A DNA stretch of 64,000 nucleotides from Sandarakinorhabdus glacialis (GCF_014643455.1 NZ_BMJM01000004.1:1-64000), one strand, 5' to 3'. Shown: positions 34,260 through 44,233, counted from the stretch's first letter. The notes: generated by a model not told the origin, from the sequence alone. A program made the numbers and translations.

Positions 34260-34617
34260 CCTCAAGACTCGCCGCCGCAATGACCGAAAAGGCCGCCGCG
34301 CCGAACTGATCGCTGCGCTTTTCCTCCAGCTCAAGGGTTATCGCATCCTCGCTCGCCGCGTCCGCACCCGCGTCGGCGAAATCGACCTGGTGGCGCGCCG
34401 CGGCAACACTCTGGTCTTTGTCGAGGTCAAGGCACGCGCCACCCTCGACAGCGCCGTATTTGCATTGCATCCTGCGGCCCGCCAGCGGGTTGAAGCTGCG
34501 TCGCGCGTGCTTGCCCCGCATTATGCCGGGTCGTGCACCACGACGCGGATCGATGCGGTGCTGGTGCGACCCTGGGCTCTTCCGGTGCACATGATCGCTG
34601 TATGGCGGGAGCAATGA
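34246..34617 (+). CDS. yraN: UPF0102 family protein YraN
   Basis: The 123-residue protein has the Holliday-junction-resolvase-like nuclease fold of UPF0102: RRRNDRKGRRAELIAALFL, VGEIDLVARRGNTLVFVEVKAR, where GEIDL...FVEVK are the expected metal-binding residues. The cellular role is unknown. rsmI-yraN is a widely conserved order. It overlaps the start of the next gene by four bases. Confidence 0.92.
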   Translation: MAKTDLKTRRRNDRKGRRAELIAALFLQLKGYRILARRVRTRVGEIDLVARRGNTLVFVEVKARATLDSAVFALHPAARQRVEAASRVLAPHYAGSCTTTRIDAVLVRPWALPVHMIAVWREQ

Positions 34618-35414
34618 CGATGGAGTTGAACGAGCTTGGCCTGCTTGACGATGGCGACATCGATCTTGTCGAGGCCGGAATCACCCTCGCCCGCGCCGAC
34701 CGGCCGCAGGCCGATCCCGCACGCCTGCGCCGCCTGGTCTCGGGCTGGGCCGTCTCGCTCCAGCGCGACACCGCGCCAATTTCGGGCAGCGGCCGCGCCC
34801 GCCGCCTGTCCGGACTGATCGCCAGCGAAGCCGGGTTTACCGGCGCCATCGACGACTACGACAACCCGCTCAACGCCGATCTTATCGCCATCACCGAGCG
34901 CGGCCGCGGGCTCCCTGTCGCCCTTTCCATCCTCTATGTCGCCCTCGCCCGCCGCGTCGGCTGGCGCGCCGACGCCCTCAACTTGCCCGGCCATGTCATC
35001 GTCGAAGTCCGCGGCGGCGTCGATTCGGCTCTCATCGACCCCTTCGACCATGGCAGCAGCATCACCCACGAACGGGCCCATGAAATCGCCCGCCACGGCG
35101 GCGGCGACAATGTCGATGCCCGCTTCGGACCGATGTCGAACCGGCAACTATTGGTCCGCCTGATCACCAACCAGGCCAGCCGCGCCCGCAGCGCCGGCGA
35201 CACCGTGCGCGCCCTGGCACTTTATGAACGCATGACCACCATCGCCCCGCGCCTGTCCAGCCTGTGGTGGGAACGCGCCCGCCTCGAACAGCTGCTCGGC
35301 CACAACAATGCCGCGCGCGGCAGCCTGACCGCGATGCTCGAGACCACCCACGACACCGCCATGGCCCGCCGCATCCAGGCCGCCCTCGCCGCCCTCGCCC
35401 GCTCCGACAGCTAG
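34614..35414 (+). CDS. SirB1/transglutaminase-like domain protein
   Basis: The 266-residue protein has the SirB1 N-terminal domain with GLPVALSILYVALARRVGWRADALNLPGHV (quoted as GLPVALSILYVALARRVGW and NLPGHVIVE) and a tetratricopeptide-like C-terminus (RALALYERMTTIAPRLSSLWW). The cysteine of true transglutaminases is not conserved here, so it is probably non-catalytic. Function is unknown. It is coupled to yraN through ATGA. Confidence 0.85.
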   Translation: MTMELNELGLLDDGDIDLVEAGITLARADRPQADPARLRRLVSGWAVSLQRDTAPISGSGRARRLSGLIASEAGFTGAIDDYDNPLNADLIAITERGRGLPVALSILYVALARRVGWRADALNLPGHVIVEVRGGVDSALIDPFDHGSSITHERAHEIARHGGGDNVDARFGPMSNRQLLVRLITNQASRARSAGDTVRALALYERMTTIAPRLSSLWWERARLEQLLGHNNAARGSLTAMLETTHDTAMARRIQAALAALARSDS

Positions 35415-35423
35415 ATATTGATT

Positions 35424-35451
35424 GTCATCCCGGGCTTGACCCGGGACCCAG
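35424..35451 (+). repeat. Short REP-like palindrome
   Basis: GTCATCCCGGG-CTTGA-CCCGGGACCCAG, nine bases after the sirB1-type gene. A half-destroyed copy is at 36559 and a variant at 46459. It is a common small interspersed palindrome type in alphaproteobacteria. Confidence 0.8.
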
Positions 35452-35521
35452 TTTCTTCTTTCGCTCGCCCCCAAGCGCAGGGTATCGCTTCCAGCGCGCA
35501 GCGAACCCCAGAAAGCATCCC

Positions 35522-36478
35522 ATGTCCCTCCGCGTCGCCGTCCAGATGGACCCGATCGAAACCGTCAAGATCGGCGGCGATTCGACCTTCGCGCTGATGC
35601 TCGAGGCACAAAAACGCGGCCACACCCTGTCACACTACGCCGCCACCGCGCTCTCCGCCGAACAAGGCCGCGTCCGCGCCCGCGCCCGGCGCCTGACGGT
35701 CAAGCCCGAACTCGGCGCGCATTATGAATGGGCCGGCGACCCCGCCACCATCGATCTCGGCCACGACAGCGACGTCGTCCTGATGCGCCAGGACCCGCCC
35801 TTCGACATGGGCTATATCACCGCCACCCACCTGCTCGAAATGGTCGCCGGCGAGACCCTCGTCGTCAACGACCCCGCCGAAGTCCGCAACGCCCCCGAAA
35901 AACTCTTCGTGCTGCGTTACCCCGACCTGATGCCGCCGACCCTCGTCACCCGCTCACTCGACGAAGCTATGGCCTTTCGCGCCGTCCACGGTGCCGTCGT
36001 GGTGAAACCGCTCTACGGCAACGCCGGCGCCGCGGTCTTTCTCATCGACAAGACCGACGGCAACCTCCCCGCCCTCGTCGAACTCTTCGGCAGCGTCTGG
36101 CGCGAACCCTTCATGGTCCAGGCCTTCCTCCCGCAAGTCAGCGAAGGCGACAAGCGCATCGTCCTCGTCGACGGCATCGCCACCGGCGCCATCAACCGCC
36201 TGCCCAAATCGGGCGAAATCCGCTCCAACCTCGCCGCCGGCGGCGAAGCCAAACCCACCGACCTGACGCCCCGCGAAGTCGAGATCTGCGCCCGCATCGG
36301 CCCCGATCTTAAATCGCGCGGGCTCATCTTCGTCGGCATCGACGTCATCGCCGGCTATCTGACCGAGATCAACGTCACCTCGCCGACCGGCATCCTTGCC
36401 ATCGACCGCTTCAACGGCACCGACACCCCCGCCCTCATCTGGAACGCCATCGAAACCCGCGTCGCCGCCCGAAACTAG
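35522..36478 (+). CDS. gshB: Glutathione synthetase
   Basis: The 318-residue ATP-grasp enzyme joins gamma-glutamylcysteine and glycine. Seen are LRVAVQMDPIETVKIGGDST, MRQDPPFDMGYITATHLLE, VVVKPLYGNAGAAVFLI and the C-terminal IFVGIDVIAGYLTEINVTSPTGI. Length is standard. It supplies glutathione for the glyoxalase genes a little downstream, although these are in the opposite direction and not in its operon. A REP-like palindrome lies between it and the upstream operon. Confidence 0.95.
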   Translation: MSLRVAVQMDPIETVKIGGDSTFALMLEAQKRGHTLSHYAATALSAEQGRVRARARRLTVKPELGAHYEWAGDPATIDLGHDSDVVLMRQDPPFDMGYITATHLLEMVAGETLVVNDPAEVRNAPEKLFVLRYPDLMPPTLVTRSLDEAMAFRAVHGAVVVKPLYGNAGAAVFLIDKTDGNLPALVELFGSVWREPFMVQAFLPQVSEGDKRIVLVDGIATGAINRLPKSGEIRSNLAAGGEAKPTDLTPREVEICARIGPDLKSRGLIFVGIDVIAGYLTEINVTSPTGILAIDRFNGTDTPALIWNAIETRVAARN

Positions 36479-36488
36479 AAAAGCCATC

Positions 36489-36581
36489 GTCATGCTGAAC
36501 TCGTTTCAGCATCCGCCGCACCACGAGACGAAATCACCCCGCAAAAAGTTCAAACAATGTCATCCCGGGCTCAAAACCTAG
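36489..36581. repeat. Two decayed REP-like palindromes
   Basis: GTCATGCTGAACTCGTTTCA with GCATC (36489-36513) forms GATGCTGAAAC-type pairing, and GTCATCCCGGGCTCAAAACC (36559-36581) keeps only the left half of the palindrome at 35424. Nothing else is seen in this 143-base interval. Confidence 0.65.
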
Positions 36582-36622
36582 TTTCTCTATCCAGCCGACG
36601 ACCAAAGCGCGGCAAACTTCAG

Positions 36623-36988
36623 CTACCGCGCAGCGTCCCCATCGACCGGCGCCAGCTTCTCCCACTCCCCGAGCGAACACCCGCCATAGGAAATATTCTC
36701 CCGCGGCAGGAAAACCACTGCAATATCCCCCCGGCACAAACGGCTGCTCTGCAACTGCGTCGTGATCGCCCGCCGCGGCGCAAAGGCCGGGCAACTGGCG
36801 CTGTTCCGCCACCAGTCCTTGCCGACCCGAACCTCATAGAACCCGTCCTCGGTCATCCGGCTCGCCTTGATGACGCGCAAGTCCATGCAGATTCGCTCGC
36901 CGGTCTCGCCCACCTCATCGGCCGGCTGCACAGCGGCCATCGCCGGCACCGCGCCAAGCAACATCAGGGCAACAAGGGCACGCATCAC
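36623..36988 (-). CDS. Hypothetical exported protein
   Basis: A 121-residue protein with signal peptide (MMRALVALMLLGAVPAMAA) and a mature part with four cysteines (ERICMDLRV, NSASCPAF, SRLCRGD, YGGCSLGEW). I recognise no family, although small secreted proteins with WWRNSASC-like blocks recur in sphingomonads. It is a single gene between the convergent gshB and the gloB operon. Confidence 0.65.
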   Translation of the reverse strand: MMRALVALMLLGAVPAMAAVQPADEVGETGERICMDLRVIKASRMTEDGFYEVRVGKDWWRNSASCPAFAPRRAITTQLQSSRLCRGDIAVVFLPRENISYGGCSLGEWEKLAPVDGDAAR

Positions 36989-37064
36989 CAGATCTCCATT
37001 CGCTTGCGCATCATATCATAGCGCCGGTCGCCCTGCACAATGACCGCCCGTTACAAATAGCCGC

Positions 37065-37793
37065 CTAGCCCCTGAAGCTGTCCTTCGCCGCCCGCCGCTC
37101 CGCCAGTTCGGCAACGCTCCCGGCACGGACAAACGGATTGGTCGCACGTTCCTCGCCGATGCTGAACGGCACCGTCGGCAGGCCCCGCGCCCGCCGCGCA
37201 TCGACGTCTGCCATCCGCGCCGCAAGCGCTACATTGTCCGGCTCGACCGTCACCGCAAACCGCGCATTGCCCTGCGTATATTCATGCGCGCAATAGACCA
37301 TCGTCGCGTCGGGGAGCGCCATGAGCTTGCTTAGCGCCGCATGCATTTGCGCCGGCGTCCCCTCGAACAACCGCCCGCAACCCATCGCGAACAGCGTATC
37401 GCCCGGAAACAGCACGCCGTCATCGTCGAACGAATAGGCGATATGCCCGGCGGTATGCGCCCCGACGTCGAACACCCGCGCCATCGCCCCGCCGACCGAG
37501 ACCGTGTCGCCCTCCGCCACCGCCCGCTCGATATGCGGGATTTTCGCCGCCTCGTCCTTCGGCCCGGTCACCTTCGCCCCCGTCGCCGCAACGATCGCCG
37601 CATTACCCCCGACATGGTCCGGATGCCAATGCGTGTTCAATATCTGCGTGATCATCCACCCCCGCGCCGCCGCCGCCGCCAGCACCGGCTCGGCCACCGC
37701 CGGGTCGATCACCGCGGTCTCGTCGCCCGAATGCACCAGATAAACATAATTATCGCTCAGCACCGCGACCTGGACGACCTCGATCGCCATCAC
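37065..37793 (-). CDS. gloB: Hydroxyacylglutathione hydrolase (glyoxalase II)
   Basis: The 242-residue metallo-beta-lactamase-fold enzyme has the metal motif NTHWHPDHVGG, the later ligands in HTAGHIAY and FPGDTLFAMGCGRLFEG, and the glyoxalase II C-terminal domain with YCAHEYTQGNARFA. It hydrolyses S-lactoylglutathione. Its start overlaps the stop of gloA by four bases, so both detoxification steps are co-expressed. Confidence 0.94.
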   Translation of the reverse strand: MMAIEVVQVAVLSDNYVYLVHSGDETAVIDPAVAEPVLAAAAARGWMITQILNTHWHPDHVGGNAAIVAATGAKVTGPKDEAAKIPHIERAVAEGDTVSVGGAMARVFDVGAHTAGHIAYSFDDDGVLFPGDTLFAMGCGRLFEGTPAQMHAALSKLMALPDATMVYCAHEYTQGNARFAVTVEPDNVALAARMADVDARRARGLPTVPFSIGEERATNPFVRAGSVAELAERRAAKDSFRG

Positions 37794-38206
37794 CAGCTAC
37801 CCGTGTTGGCCATCGACGCCCAGGGCTCGGCCGGCTGCAACCGCGGCCCCGCCTGCAACAGCTCCACCGAGATCCCGTCGGGCGACTTCACGAACGCCAT
37901 ATGCCCGTCGCGCGGCGGCCGATTGATCGTCACCCCGCCCTCCATCAGCCGCTGGCACGACGCATAAATGTCGTCGACGGCATAGGCCAGATGCCCGAAA
38001 TTGCGCCCGCCGCCATAGCCGCTCTCGTCCCAATTGTGCGTCAACTCGACCTGCGCGTCCTCGTCCCCCGGTGCGGCGAGGAAAATGAGACTGAACCGCC
38101 CGGCCTCATTGTCGATCCGCCGGACTTCACTCAGCCCGAGCAGCTCGAAAAATCCCAGGGTCGCCGGCACATCGGAGACCCGGATCATCGTGTGCAGATA
38201 TTTCAT
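37790..38206 (-). CDS. gloA: Lactoylglutathione lyase (glyoxalase I)
   Basis: The 138-residue vicinal-oxygen-chelate protein has MKYLHTMIRVSDVPATLGFF, LIFLAAPGDEDAQVELTHNW and FGHLAYAVDDIYASCQRL with the expected metal ligands (His, Glu, His, Glu). It converts the methylglyoxal-glutathione adduct to S-lactoylglutathione, the substrate of the next gene. It starts two bases after the stop of the thioesterase gene. Confidence 0.93.
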   Translation of the reverse strand: MKYLHTMIRVSDVPATLGFFELLGLSEVRRIDNEAGRFSLIFLAAPGDEDAQVELTHNWDESGYGGGRNFGHLAYAVDDIYASCQRLMEGGVTINRPPRDGHMAFVKSPDGISVELLQAGPRLQPAEPWASMANTGSW

Positions 38207-38208
38207 CG

Positions 38209-38658
38209 CTAACTCCTCAAACTGCGGCCCTCGTAACGCTCGAACCGCGCAATCACATCATCGGGCAACGGCGCCGGCCGCCCGCGCACCTCGGCGACAT
38301 GGACATGGACCTCCTCGCCCGTGGCCCGCAAATCCTCGCCGCCTTCGCCGTTCGCATCGCCGTGCAGTTCGAACTCGACCGTCATCGACGTCGTCCCGAT
38401 CCGCCGGCACCGCACGCAAATGGCGACCATCTCGTCCAATGCAATGGCCTTTTTATACTCGACCAGCGCCCGCGCCACATGGAATTCCGGCCCGCCGCCG
38501 ATCCCCATTGTGTCGTACATCCCCGCCGCCCGCCAATATTCGACCAGTCCGATATCGAAATACTCGAGATAGCGCGCATTGAACACCACCGCCTGCGCGT
38601 CGATCTCGGCAAAGCGCACCCGCTTGGGAAAGGAAAATCGGAAATCGGCACGCGCCAT
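38209..38658 (-). CDS. Acyl-CoA thioesterase, hot-dog fold
   Basis: The 149-residue protein has the 4-hydroxybenzoyl-CoA thioesterase-type signature (RVRFAEIDAQAVVFNARYLEYFD), with the aspartate and the following asparagine in place. The acyl substrate is unknown. It is the first gene of the thioesterase-gloA-gloB operon. Confidence 0.88.
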   Translation of the reverse strand: MARADFRFSFPKRVRFAEIDAQAVVFNARYLEYFDIGLVEYWRAAGMYDTMGIGGGPEFHVARALVEYKKAIALDEMVAICVRCRRIGTTSMTVEFELHGDANGEGGEDLRATGEEVHVHVAEVRGRPAPLPDDVIARFERYEGRSLRS

Positions 38659-38765
38659 TGCACCCTCGCAAACGGTTGTTCAGACTGTCGTCATCGACGC
38701 CGGCACAGCTTGCCGCAAGTCGCGGATTGATCAGCCCCCGCCAGCACCGCTCGAAAAGGCCCCAG

Positions 38766-39479
38766 ATGTCAGAAACCCGGTTGCCCCTGCTCCCAATCGC
38801 CGCCACCATCATCGCGCTCGGCCTCATCATCGGCGGCTGGCTGCTCGGCGACGGCCTCACCCGCGCCCGCCATGCCGATCGTGCCGTCACCGTGCGCGGC
38901 CTCGCCGAACAGGACGTCACCGCCGATCTCGCCACCTGGACGATCAGCACATCGGCGGTCGGCAACGACCTCGGCGCCCTCCAGGCCAAGGCCGACACCG
39001 ACGGCAACCGCGTCATGGCATTCCTCGAGGCGCAGGGCTTTTCCGACGCCGAGATCGAATCCGGCGGCATCAGCGTCAGCCAGTATGTCGATGGCAACGG
39101 CCGCCCGAACATCACCATCCGCCGCCGCATCCAGCTGCGCACCACCAAGGTCATGGAGGCCCGCACCGCCTTTTCCCGCCAGGCCGAGCTGATGCGCCAG
39201 GGTATCGTTTTCGATTCGGACCAGGGCGGCATGATCTACAGCTTCACCCGCCTCAACGACGTAAAGCCGCCGATGATCGCCGCCGCCACCAAAAATGCCC
39301 GCGAAGGCGCCGAACAATTCGCCAAGGATTCGGGCTCGGGCGTCGGCGACATCAAGTCCGCCGCACAGGGCTATTTCTCGATCATTCCCCGCGACGGCGA
39401 CAGCTCGGGCAGCACCGCCTCGTCCTCCCCCTATCAAAAGGTTCGCGTCGTCACGACGATCGACTTCTACCTCGACTGA
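38766..39479 (+). CDS. SIMPL domain-containing protein
   Basis: The 237-residue protein has one N-terminal membrane anchor (LLPIAATIIALGLIIGGWLLG) and a SIMPL (DUF541) domain: RAVTVRGLAEQDVTADLATW at the start and the late block NAREGAEQFAKDSGSGVGDI. SIMPL proteins sit in the cell envelope; the related Brucella BP26 forms channel-like oligomers, but function is unclear. It is divergent from the thioesterase operon and convergent with the next gene. Confidence 0.86.
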   Translation: MSETRLPLLPIAATIIALGLIIGGWLLGDGLTRARHADRAVTVRGLAEQDVTADLATWTISTSAVGNDLGALQAKADTDGNRVMAFLEAQGFSDAEIESGGISVSQYVDGNGRPNITIRRRIQLRTTKVMEARTAFSRQAELMRQGIVFDSDQGGMIYSFTRLNDVKPPMIAAATKNAREGAEQFAKDSGSGVGDIKSAAQGYFSIIPRDGDSSGSTASSSPYQKVRVVTTIDFYLD

Positions 39480-39488
39480 TTGCCCGCC

Positions 39489-40253
39489 TTATTGCGCCGC
39501 GTTCGCCGCCAACGCCTTCGCCGCCGTCACCCCCGCCGGAGCCTCCGGATCGGCCGCCACCGCCGCCGTCCAAGCCGCCCGCGCCAGTTCCTTGTCGCCC
39601 TGCACCGCGGCGATATTGCCCGCTTCCAACTGCACGTCGGCGCTCTCCGGATCGCGCTGCGCCGCCTCGAGGATCGCCGCCTCCGCCAGCTTCAGATCGC
39701 CCATCCGCCGCGCCAGCGTCGCCTTGAGCAACCAGCCGAACGGCACGTCCGGTGCTGCCACCGTCGCCGCCGCCAGGTCCGCCGCGGCCTCCTTGTCGCG
39801 CTTCACCTCGACCAGCGCCCGCGCCCGATCGACGCGCAACTGTGCCCCCGCCTTCGGGCTCAGCGTCACCCCGCCCGCGCCATCGATGGCTTTCGTCAGA
39901 TAACCCACCGCCGCCTCGGGCTGCCCGGCGCGCATCGCCGCCTCGCCGGCCTGGCTCCAGATCGTCACCGCCATGCCGTCGCCCGCCGCTTCCGACGCCG
40001 CCGCCGCACCTTCATAGCTTTTCAGCGCCGCCGCATAATCCCGCAGTTCGAGCTGCGCCAGCGCCAGGCAATGCCGCGCCATCACGTCGCCGCGCTCGAT
40101 CCGCCACGCCTGCGCCGTCGCCACCGCCCGCTGCGGATCGCTCGCCGCCAGTGCCAAACAGGCATTGTACCGGCCACGATCGCCCGCCATCGGCGCCGCA
40201 ACCGCCGCCGATGCCGCCGCCAGCAACAGCCCCGCCAAAACCCGCTTCATCAT
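39489..40253 (-). CDS. Exported tetratricopeptide repeat protein
   Basis: A 254-residue protein with signal peptide ([20 protein letters not shown]) and about five TPR-like helical pairs (LALAQLELRDYAAALKSYEG, GEAAMRAGQPEAAVGYLTKA and so on). It probably serves protein-protein contacts in the periplasm. I start at 40253; the frame runs upstream only as a shadow of the hydrolase gene. It overlaps the hydrolase stop by four bases. Confidence 0.8.
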   Translation of the reverse strand: MMKRVLAGLLLAAASAAVAAPMAGDRGRYNACLALAASDPQRAVATAQAWRIERGDVMARHCLALAQLELRDYAAALKSYEGAAAASEAAGDGMAVTIWSQAGEAAMRAGQPEAAVGYLTKAIDGAGGVTLSPKAGAQLRVDRARALVEVKRDKEAAADLAAATVAAPDVPFGWLLKATLARRMGDLKLAEAAILEAAQRDPESADVQLEAGNIAAVQGDKELARAAWTAAVAADPEAPAGVTAAKALAANAAQ

Positions 40254-40981
40254 CCGGTCCCGTCCAAAATCATCGTCACCGCGCCCAGCAACAGCGCAAT
40301 ATCCTGCGGCCGCGACAGCCGGTGGTCGCCTTCCTTGACCAGCATCACCTGAACATCGTCGGAACGCACCAGCCCGGCAATTTGGGGCGCCAGCCGCCAC
40401 GGCACAGCCTCGTCGCGCTGCCCCTGCAACAACCGCACCGGTGCCGAAATCCCGATCGGCCCGCTCAGCACCAGCTGCCCCGGCGCATCCTCGATAAAGG
40501 CCCGCGAATACCGATACCCCTCACCATCATATTCACTCGCCCGCCCGAACCAGCCCTGCGCCGCCAAATCCGCCCGGTCGGCATCGCTCACCTCGAGCCC
40601 CCATTCGGTAAAATCCGGCGCCGCCGCGATCCCCACCAGTCCCGCCAGCCGATCCCCCAGCAACACCCCCAGCCGCAGCGCAATCCAGCCCCCCATCGAG
40701 CTTCCCACGAGCACCACCCGCCGCCCCGGCGCTGCCCGCTCGATCACCGCCAACGCATCCGCCGTCCACCGCGAGATACTCCCCTCAAGGAATTCCCCGC
40801 CACTCGCCCCGCACCCCGAATAATCGAGCCGCAAGAACGCCCGCCCGGTCCGCGTCGCCCAGTCCGCCAGCGCCATCGCCTTCGACCCGGTCATGTCCGA
40901 CATATAGCCGGGCAGGAACACCGTCACTGGCCCCGCCCCCTCGGTCATCAGCCACGCCAGTTCGTCATCAACCTTGCTCAT
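40250..40981 (-). CDS. Alpha/beta hydrolase
   Basis: The 243-residue protein has [14 protein letters not shown] (oxyanion region), the nucleophile elbow [16 protein letters not shown], an acidic residue in [12 protein letters not shown] and the histidine in [10 protein letters not shown], so the triad is complete. It resembles the ABHD10-like depalmitoylase/thioesterase group. The substrate is unknown. It is upstream of and coupled to the TPR gene, divergent from thrS. Confidence 0.87.
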   Translation of the reverse strand: MSKVDDELAWLMTEGAGPVTVFLPGYMSDMTGSKAMALADWATRTGRAFLRLDYSGCGASGGEFLEGSISRWTADALAVIERAAPGRRVVLVGSSMGGWIALRLGVLLGDRLAGLVGIAAAPDFTEWGLEVSDADRADLAAQGWFGRASEYDGEGYRYSRAFIEDAPGQLVLSGPIGISAPVRLLQGQRDEAVPWRLAPQIAGLVRSDDVQVMLVKEGDHRLSRPQDIALLLGAVTMILDGTG

Positions 40982-41097
40982 CCCCCCTCATACCGTCCCC
41001 ACCCGCGCTGCACCACGCGATTGACTTCCCGCCCCGCCTTGCCGCAGGTGACGCCCGCGCCAACATCGCGCCCTTCACCATCCCCAAGGCGAGTTCC

Positions 41098-43101
41098 ATG
41101 TCCGATCTCATCAACCTCACGCTCCCCGATGGCTCCGTGCGCAGCGTCGCGCGCGGCACCACCGGCGCCGACGTGGCGGCGAGCATCGGGCCGGGCTTGT
41201 TGAAGGCCGCCCTCGCCGCGCGTGTCGACGGCAACCTCGTCGACCTGTCGCGCCCGATCCTCGCCGACGCCAGCCTCGCCCTCGTCACCAGCAAGGACGA
41301 AGCCATCGCGCTCGATCTCGCCCGGCATGATTTCGCGCATGTCCTCGCCGAGGCCGTCCAGCACCTCTTCCCCGGCACCCAGATCACCTTCGGCCCTTCG
41401 ACAGACGACGGCTTCTACTATGATTTCGCCCCCGCAGGCCGCCAGTTCACCGACGAAGACCTGCCCGCCATCGAGGCCGAAATGCGCGCCATCATCGCCC
41501 GCAACGAGCCCCTCGTCCGCGAGGAATGGACCCGCGACGCCCTCATCGCCCATTTCAAGGCGCACGGCGAAAGCTTCAAGGCCGAATGGGCCGCCGAACT
41601 CCCCGACGGTGAAGCGCTCAGCGTCTATCGCGCCGGCAACCAGCCCGACGCCTGGCTCGATCTCTGCCGCGGGCCGCATCTGCCCTCGACGGGCAAGCTC
41701 GACCCCAGCGCCTTCAAGCTGACGCGCGTCTCGGGTGCCTATTGGCGCGGCGACCAGGCCAACGCCATGCTCAGCCGCATCTACGGCACCGGCTGGCTCA
41801 ACAAGAAGCAGCTCGACGCGCACATGACGCGCCTCGAGGAGGCCGCCAAGCGCGATCACCGCCGCATCGGTGCCGAGATGGACCTGTTCCACCTCCAGGC
41901 CGAGGCGCACGGCAGCGTCTTCTGGCACCCGCGCGGCTTCGTCATCTACCGCGCGCTCGAGGCCTATATGCGCCGCCGCCTCGACGCCGCCGGCTATCTC
42001 GAAGTCAAGACGCCGCAGATCATGGACGCCCGCCAATGGGAACAGTCCGGCCATTGGGGCAAATACCGCGAGAACATGTTCGTCATCCCCGATGAAGTCC
42101 CCAACATCTCGGATGTAGGCCCCGTCATCTCGCACGACGCGCAATGGATGGCGCTGAAGCCGATGAACTGCCCGGCGCACGTCCTCATCTTCCGCCAGGG
42201 CATCAAATCCTACCGCGACCTGCCGCTACGCCTCGCCGAAATGGGCTGCTGCCATAGGAACGAGCCCCACGGCGCCCTCCACGGCCTGATGCGCGTTCGC
42301 CAGTTCACCCAGGACGACGCGCACATCTTCTGCCGCGAAGACCAGATCGTCGGCGAAATCGCCAAGTTCTGCGACCTGCTCGATGTCGTCTACAAGGACC
42401 TCGGCTTCTCCGACTATGCCATCAAGCTGGCGCTGCGCCCCGACAAGCGCTTCGGCACCGATGCGATGTGGGACTGGTCCGAACAATCGATGCGCGACGC
42501 CGTCGCCGCGACCGGCCGCGACACGCCAGACTGGGGCTGGGAGGAACTGCCCGGCGAAGGTGCCTTCTACGCGCCCAAGCTTGAATTCCACCTCACCGAC
42601 GCCATCGGCCGGACATGGCAGGTCGGCACCATCCAGACCGACACGGTGCTCCCCGACCGCCTTGACGCCAGCTATGTCGGCGAGGACGGCGGCCGCCACC
42701 GCCCGGTCATGCTCCACCGCGCCATCCTCGGCAGCTATGAACGCTTCATCGGCATCCTGATCGAGCATTACGCCGGCCGCTTCCCGGTCTGGCTCGCCCC
42801 CGTCCAGGCCGTCGTCGCCACCATCGTGTCGGACGCCGACGAATATGCCGGCATCGTGACGGCAGCGCTGCAAAAGGCCGGCATCCGCACCGACACCGAC
42901 CTGCGCAACGAAAAGATCAACCTGAAGGTCCGCGAGCACAGCCTGTCGAAAGCCAGCTACATGCTCGTCGTCGGCCGCCGCGAAGCCGAGGAAGGCACCG
43001 TCGCCCTGCGCAACCTCGCCGGCGGCGACCAGCAGGTCCTCACCCTCGCCGAAGCCATCGAACTGCTCAAGGCGGAAGCGACACCGCCCGACCTGCGGTA
43101 A
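41098..43101 (+). CDS. thrS: Threonine-tRNA ligase
   Basis: The 667-residue class II synthetase has the TGS domain ([21 protein letters not shown]), the editing domain with [20 protein letters not shown], the catalytic core with zinc ligands ([13 protein letters not shown]; Cys then later His) and motif 2/3 segments [21 protein letters not shown] and [20 protein letters not shown], then the anticodon-binding domain. Length is normal. Its stop overlaps the next start (TAATG). Confidence 0.96.
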   Translation: MSDLINLTLPDGSVRSVARGTTGADVAASIGPGLLKAALAARVDGNLVDLSRPILADASLALVTSKDEAIALDLARHDFAHVLAEAVQHLFPGTQITFGPSTDDGFYYDFAPAGRQFTDEDLPAIEAEMRAIIARNEPLVREEWTRDALIAHFKAHGESFKAEWAAELPDGEALSVYRAGNQPDAWLDLCRGPHLPSTGKLDPSAFKLTRVSGAYWRGDQANAMLSRIYGTGWLNKKQLDAHMTRLEEAAKRDHRRIGAEMDLFHLQAEAHGSVFWHPRGFVIYRALEAYMRRRLDAAGYLEVKTPQIMDARQWEQSGHWGKYRENMFVIPDEVPNISDVGPVISHDAQWMALKPMNCPAHVLIFRQGIKSYRDLPLRLAEMGCCHRNEPHGALHGLMRVRQFTQDDAHIFCREDQIVGEIAKFCDLLDVVYKDLGFSDYAIKLALRPDKRFGTDAMWDWSEQSMRDAVAATGRDTPDWGWEELPGEGAFYAPKLEFHLTDAIGRTWQVGTIQTDTVLPDRLDASYVGEDGGRHRPVMLHRAILGSYERFIGILIEHYAGRFPVWLAPVQAVVATIVSDADEYAGIVTAALQKAGIRTDTDLRNEKINLKVREHSLSKASYMLVVGRREAEEGTVALRNLAGGDQQVLTLAEAIELLKAEATPPDLR

Positions 43102-43781
43102 TGATCCCGCTGCGCGCCGGCCTCGCAGCGTCGCTGCTGCTTGCCGGCGCGCCGCTTCATGCCGCTGGCGGGCCGTCCCTCGTCGACGATGCCGGTACAG
43201 TTACCCCCGGAACCTGCGAACTCGAAACCTATGGTAATTTCGACACGGGCAAGTCGTGGCGAACCGTCCTGTCGCCGACTTGCGCGCTGTCCAACTGGCG
43301 GGGTGTCGAGGTCGGCATCATCGCTGCATTGCAGAGCGCGATTCCGGGCGATCCTGTCGACGTCGTCCCGGGTGTCGCCGTCAAGGCCCAACTCGGCAAG
43401 CTCGGGCCAATCAGCTTCGGTGCCGAGATCAGCGCCGGTTTCGACCCCGAGGGCAACCAGAGCCAGTATATCGCCACCAATCTTGCCACCAGCTTCGACA
43501 CCCCCGACTGGCTCGAACTCCACGCCAACGCCGGCATGGATTTCGAACCCGGCCGCGCCGGCATCCCGACCTGGGGCCTTGCCGTCCTCCTCGAACCCGT
43601 CAGCAACTGGCAGTTCGTCGCCGAAGCCGCCGGCCGCTCGCGTTTCCGCACCCGCACCCAGGCCGGCATCCGCCGCACCGCCGGCGCGTTTGTCCTGGAC
43701 CTGCCCTACAGTCGCAACATCGACGAGCAGCGCGGCGGCGCCTCGGTCAGCGCCGGCGTGACCTGGACCTTCGGGCTCTGA
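43101..43781 (+). CDS. Hypothetical exported beta-rich protein
   Basis: The 226-residue protein has a signal peptide (LRAGLAASLLLAGAPLHAAG) and alternating hydrophobic strands ending in an aromatic residue pattern (GASVSAGVTWTFGL), suggesting a small outer-membrane barrel. The family is unknown to me but similar proteins occur in sphingomonads. It is coupled to thrS by a one-base overlap, which looks incidental. Confidence 0.7.
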   Translation: MIPLRAGLAASLLLAGAPLHAAGGPSLVDDAGTVTPGTCELETYGNFDTGKSWRTVLSPTCALSNWRGVEVGIIAALQSAIPGDPVDVVPGVAVKAQLGKLGPISFGAEISAGFDPEGNQSQYIATNLATSFDTPDWLELHANAGMDFEPGRAGIPTWGLAVLLEPVSNWQFVAEAAGRSRFRTRTQAGIRRTAGAFVLDLPYSRNIDEQRGGASVSAGVTWTFGL

Positions 43782-43809
43782 CCGCGCCCCCGGCCGGAAA
43801 GGCAGCAAG

Positions 43810-44049
43810 ATGGCCACCACCCGCGATCGCCTCGAAGCCGAGATGCACGCCGCCGCCGCCGCCGGCGAATTCGAACGCGCCGCCAAACTCCGCGACGATC
43901 TGAGGGCTCTCGCCTACGATCCCAGAGAGATCCACGAACAGGTCCCCGGCGCCATGGGCATCGGCACCCAGCATCCCAAGCCCTCGCCCCCCGCCAACTG
44001 GAAACGCCCCAAAAAACCCGACTCCATGACCAAAAACCGCAACCGCTAG
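43810..44049 (+). CDS. Small UvrB/UvrC-motif protein
   Basis: The 79-residue protein contains one UVR motif ([28 protein letters not shown], quoted here in its first and last parts), the helical hairpin by which UvrB and UvrC meet and which also occurs in small regulators. The remainder is proline- and lysine-rich. A GAAAGGCAGCAAG stretch precedes the ATG. It might modulate nucleotide excision repair or a Clp-type protease; neither is shown by sequence. Confidence 0.72.
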   Translation: MATTRDRLEAEMHAAAAAGEFERAAKLRDDLRALAYDPREIHEQVPGAMGIGTQHPKPSPPANWKRPKKPDSMTKNRNR

Positions 44050-44056
44050 CCCCCTT

Positions 44057-44118
44057 GTCCTCCCCCTCGAGGGGGGAGGTCGAGAGACGCGTCTTCGCGG
44101 CCCGGGTGGGGGTGTCCC
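44057..44118 (+). repeat. G-rich two-hairpin repeat, copy 6
   Basis: Starts eight bases after the stop of the UVR-motif gene; stems as in copy 1 with an extra T after GGGAGG and a hairpin 2 around CGTCTTCGCG. Confidence 0.85.
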
Positions 44119-44217
44119 CCCGCGCCGAACCAAGGCTACCTCCCCCGCCAACGTAATTTCTGGAAGCTCCCTTTCGATTTTCCCCCATAACGGTTACATA
44201 GCAATTGCAAACACGTC

Positions 44218-44233
44218 AGGAGACACTGCCATA
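44218..44233 (+). promoter_or_regulatory. Ribosome binding site deciding an AUA start for infC
   Basis: AGGAG at 44218-44222, eight bases (ACACTGCC), then ATA at 44231-44233 in frame with infC. The first ATG in frame (44252) is 29 bases from the AGGAG and has no closer binding site. Confidence 0.75.
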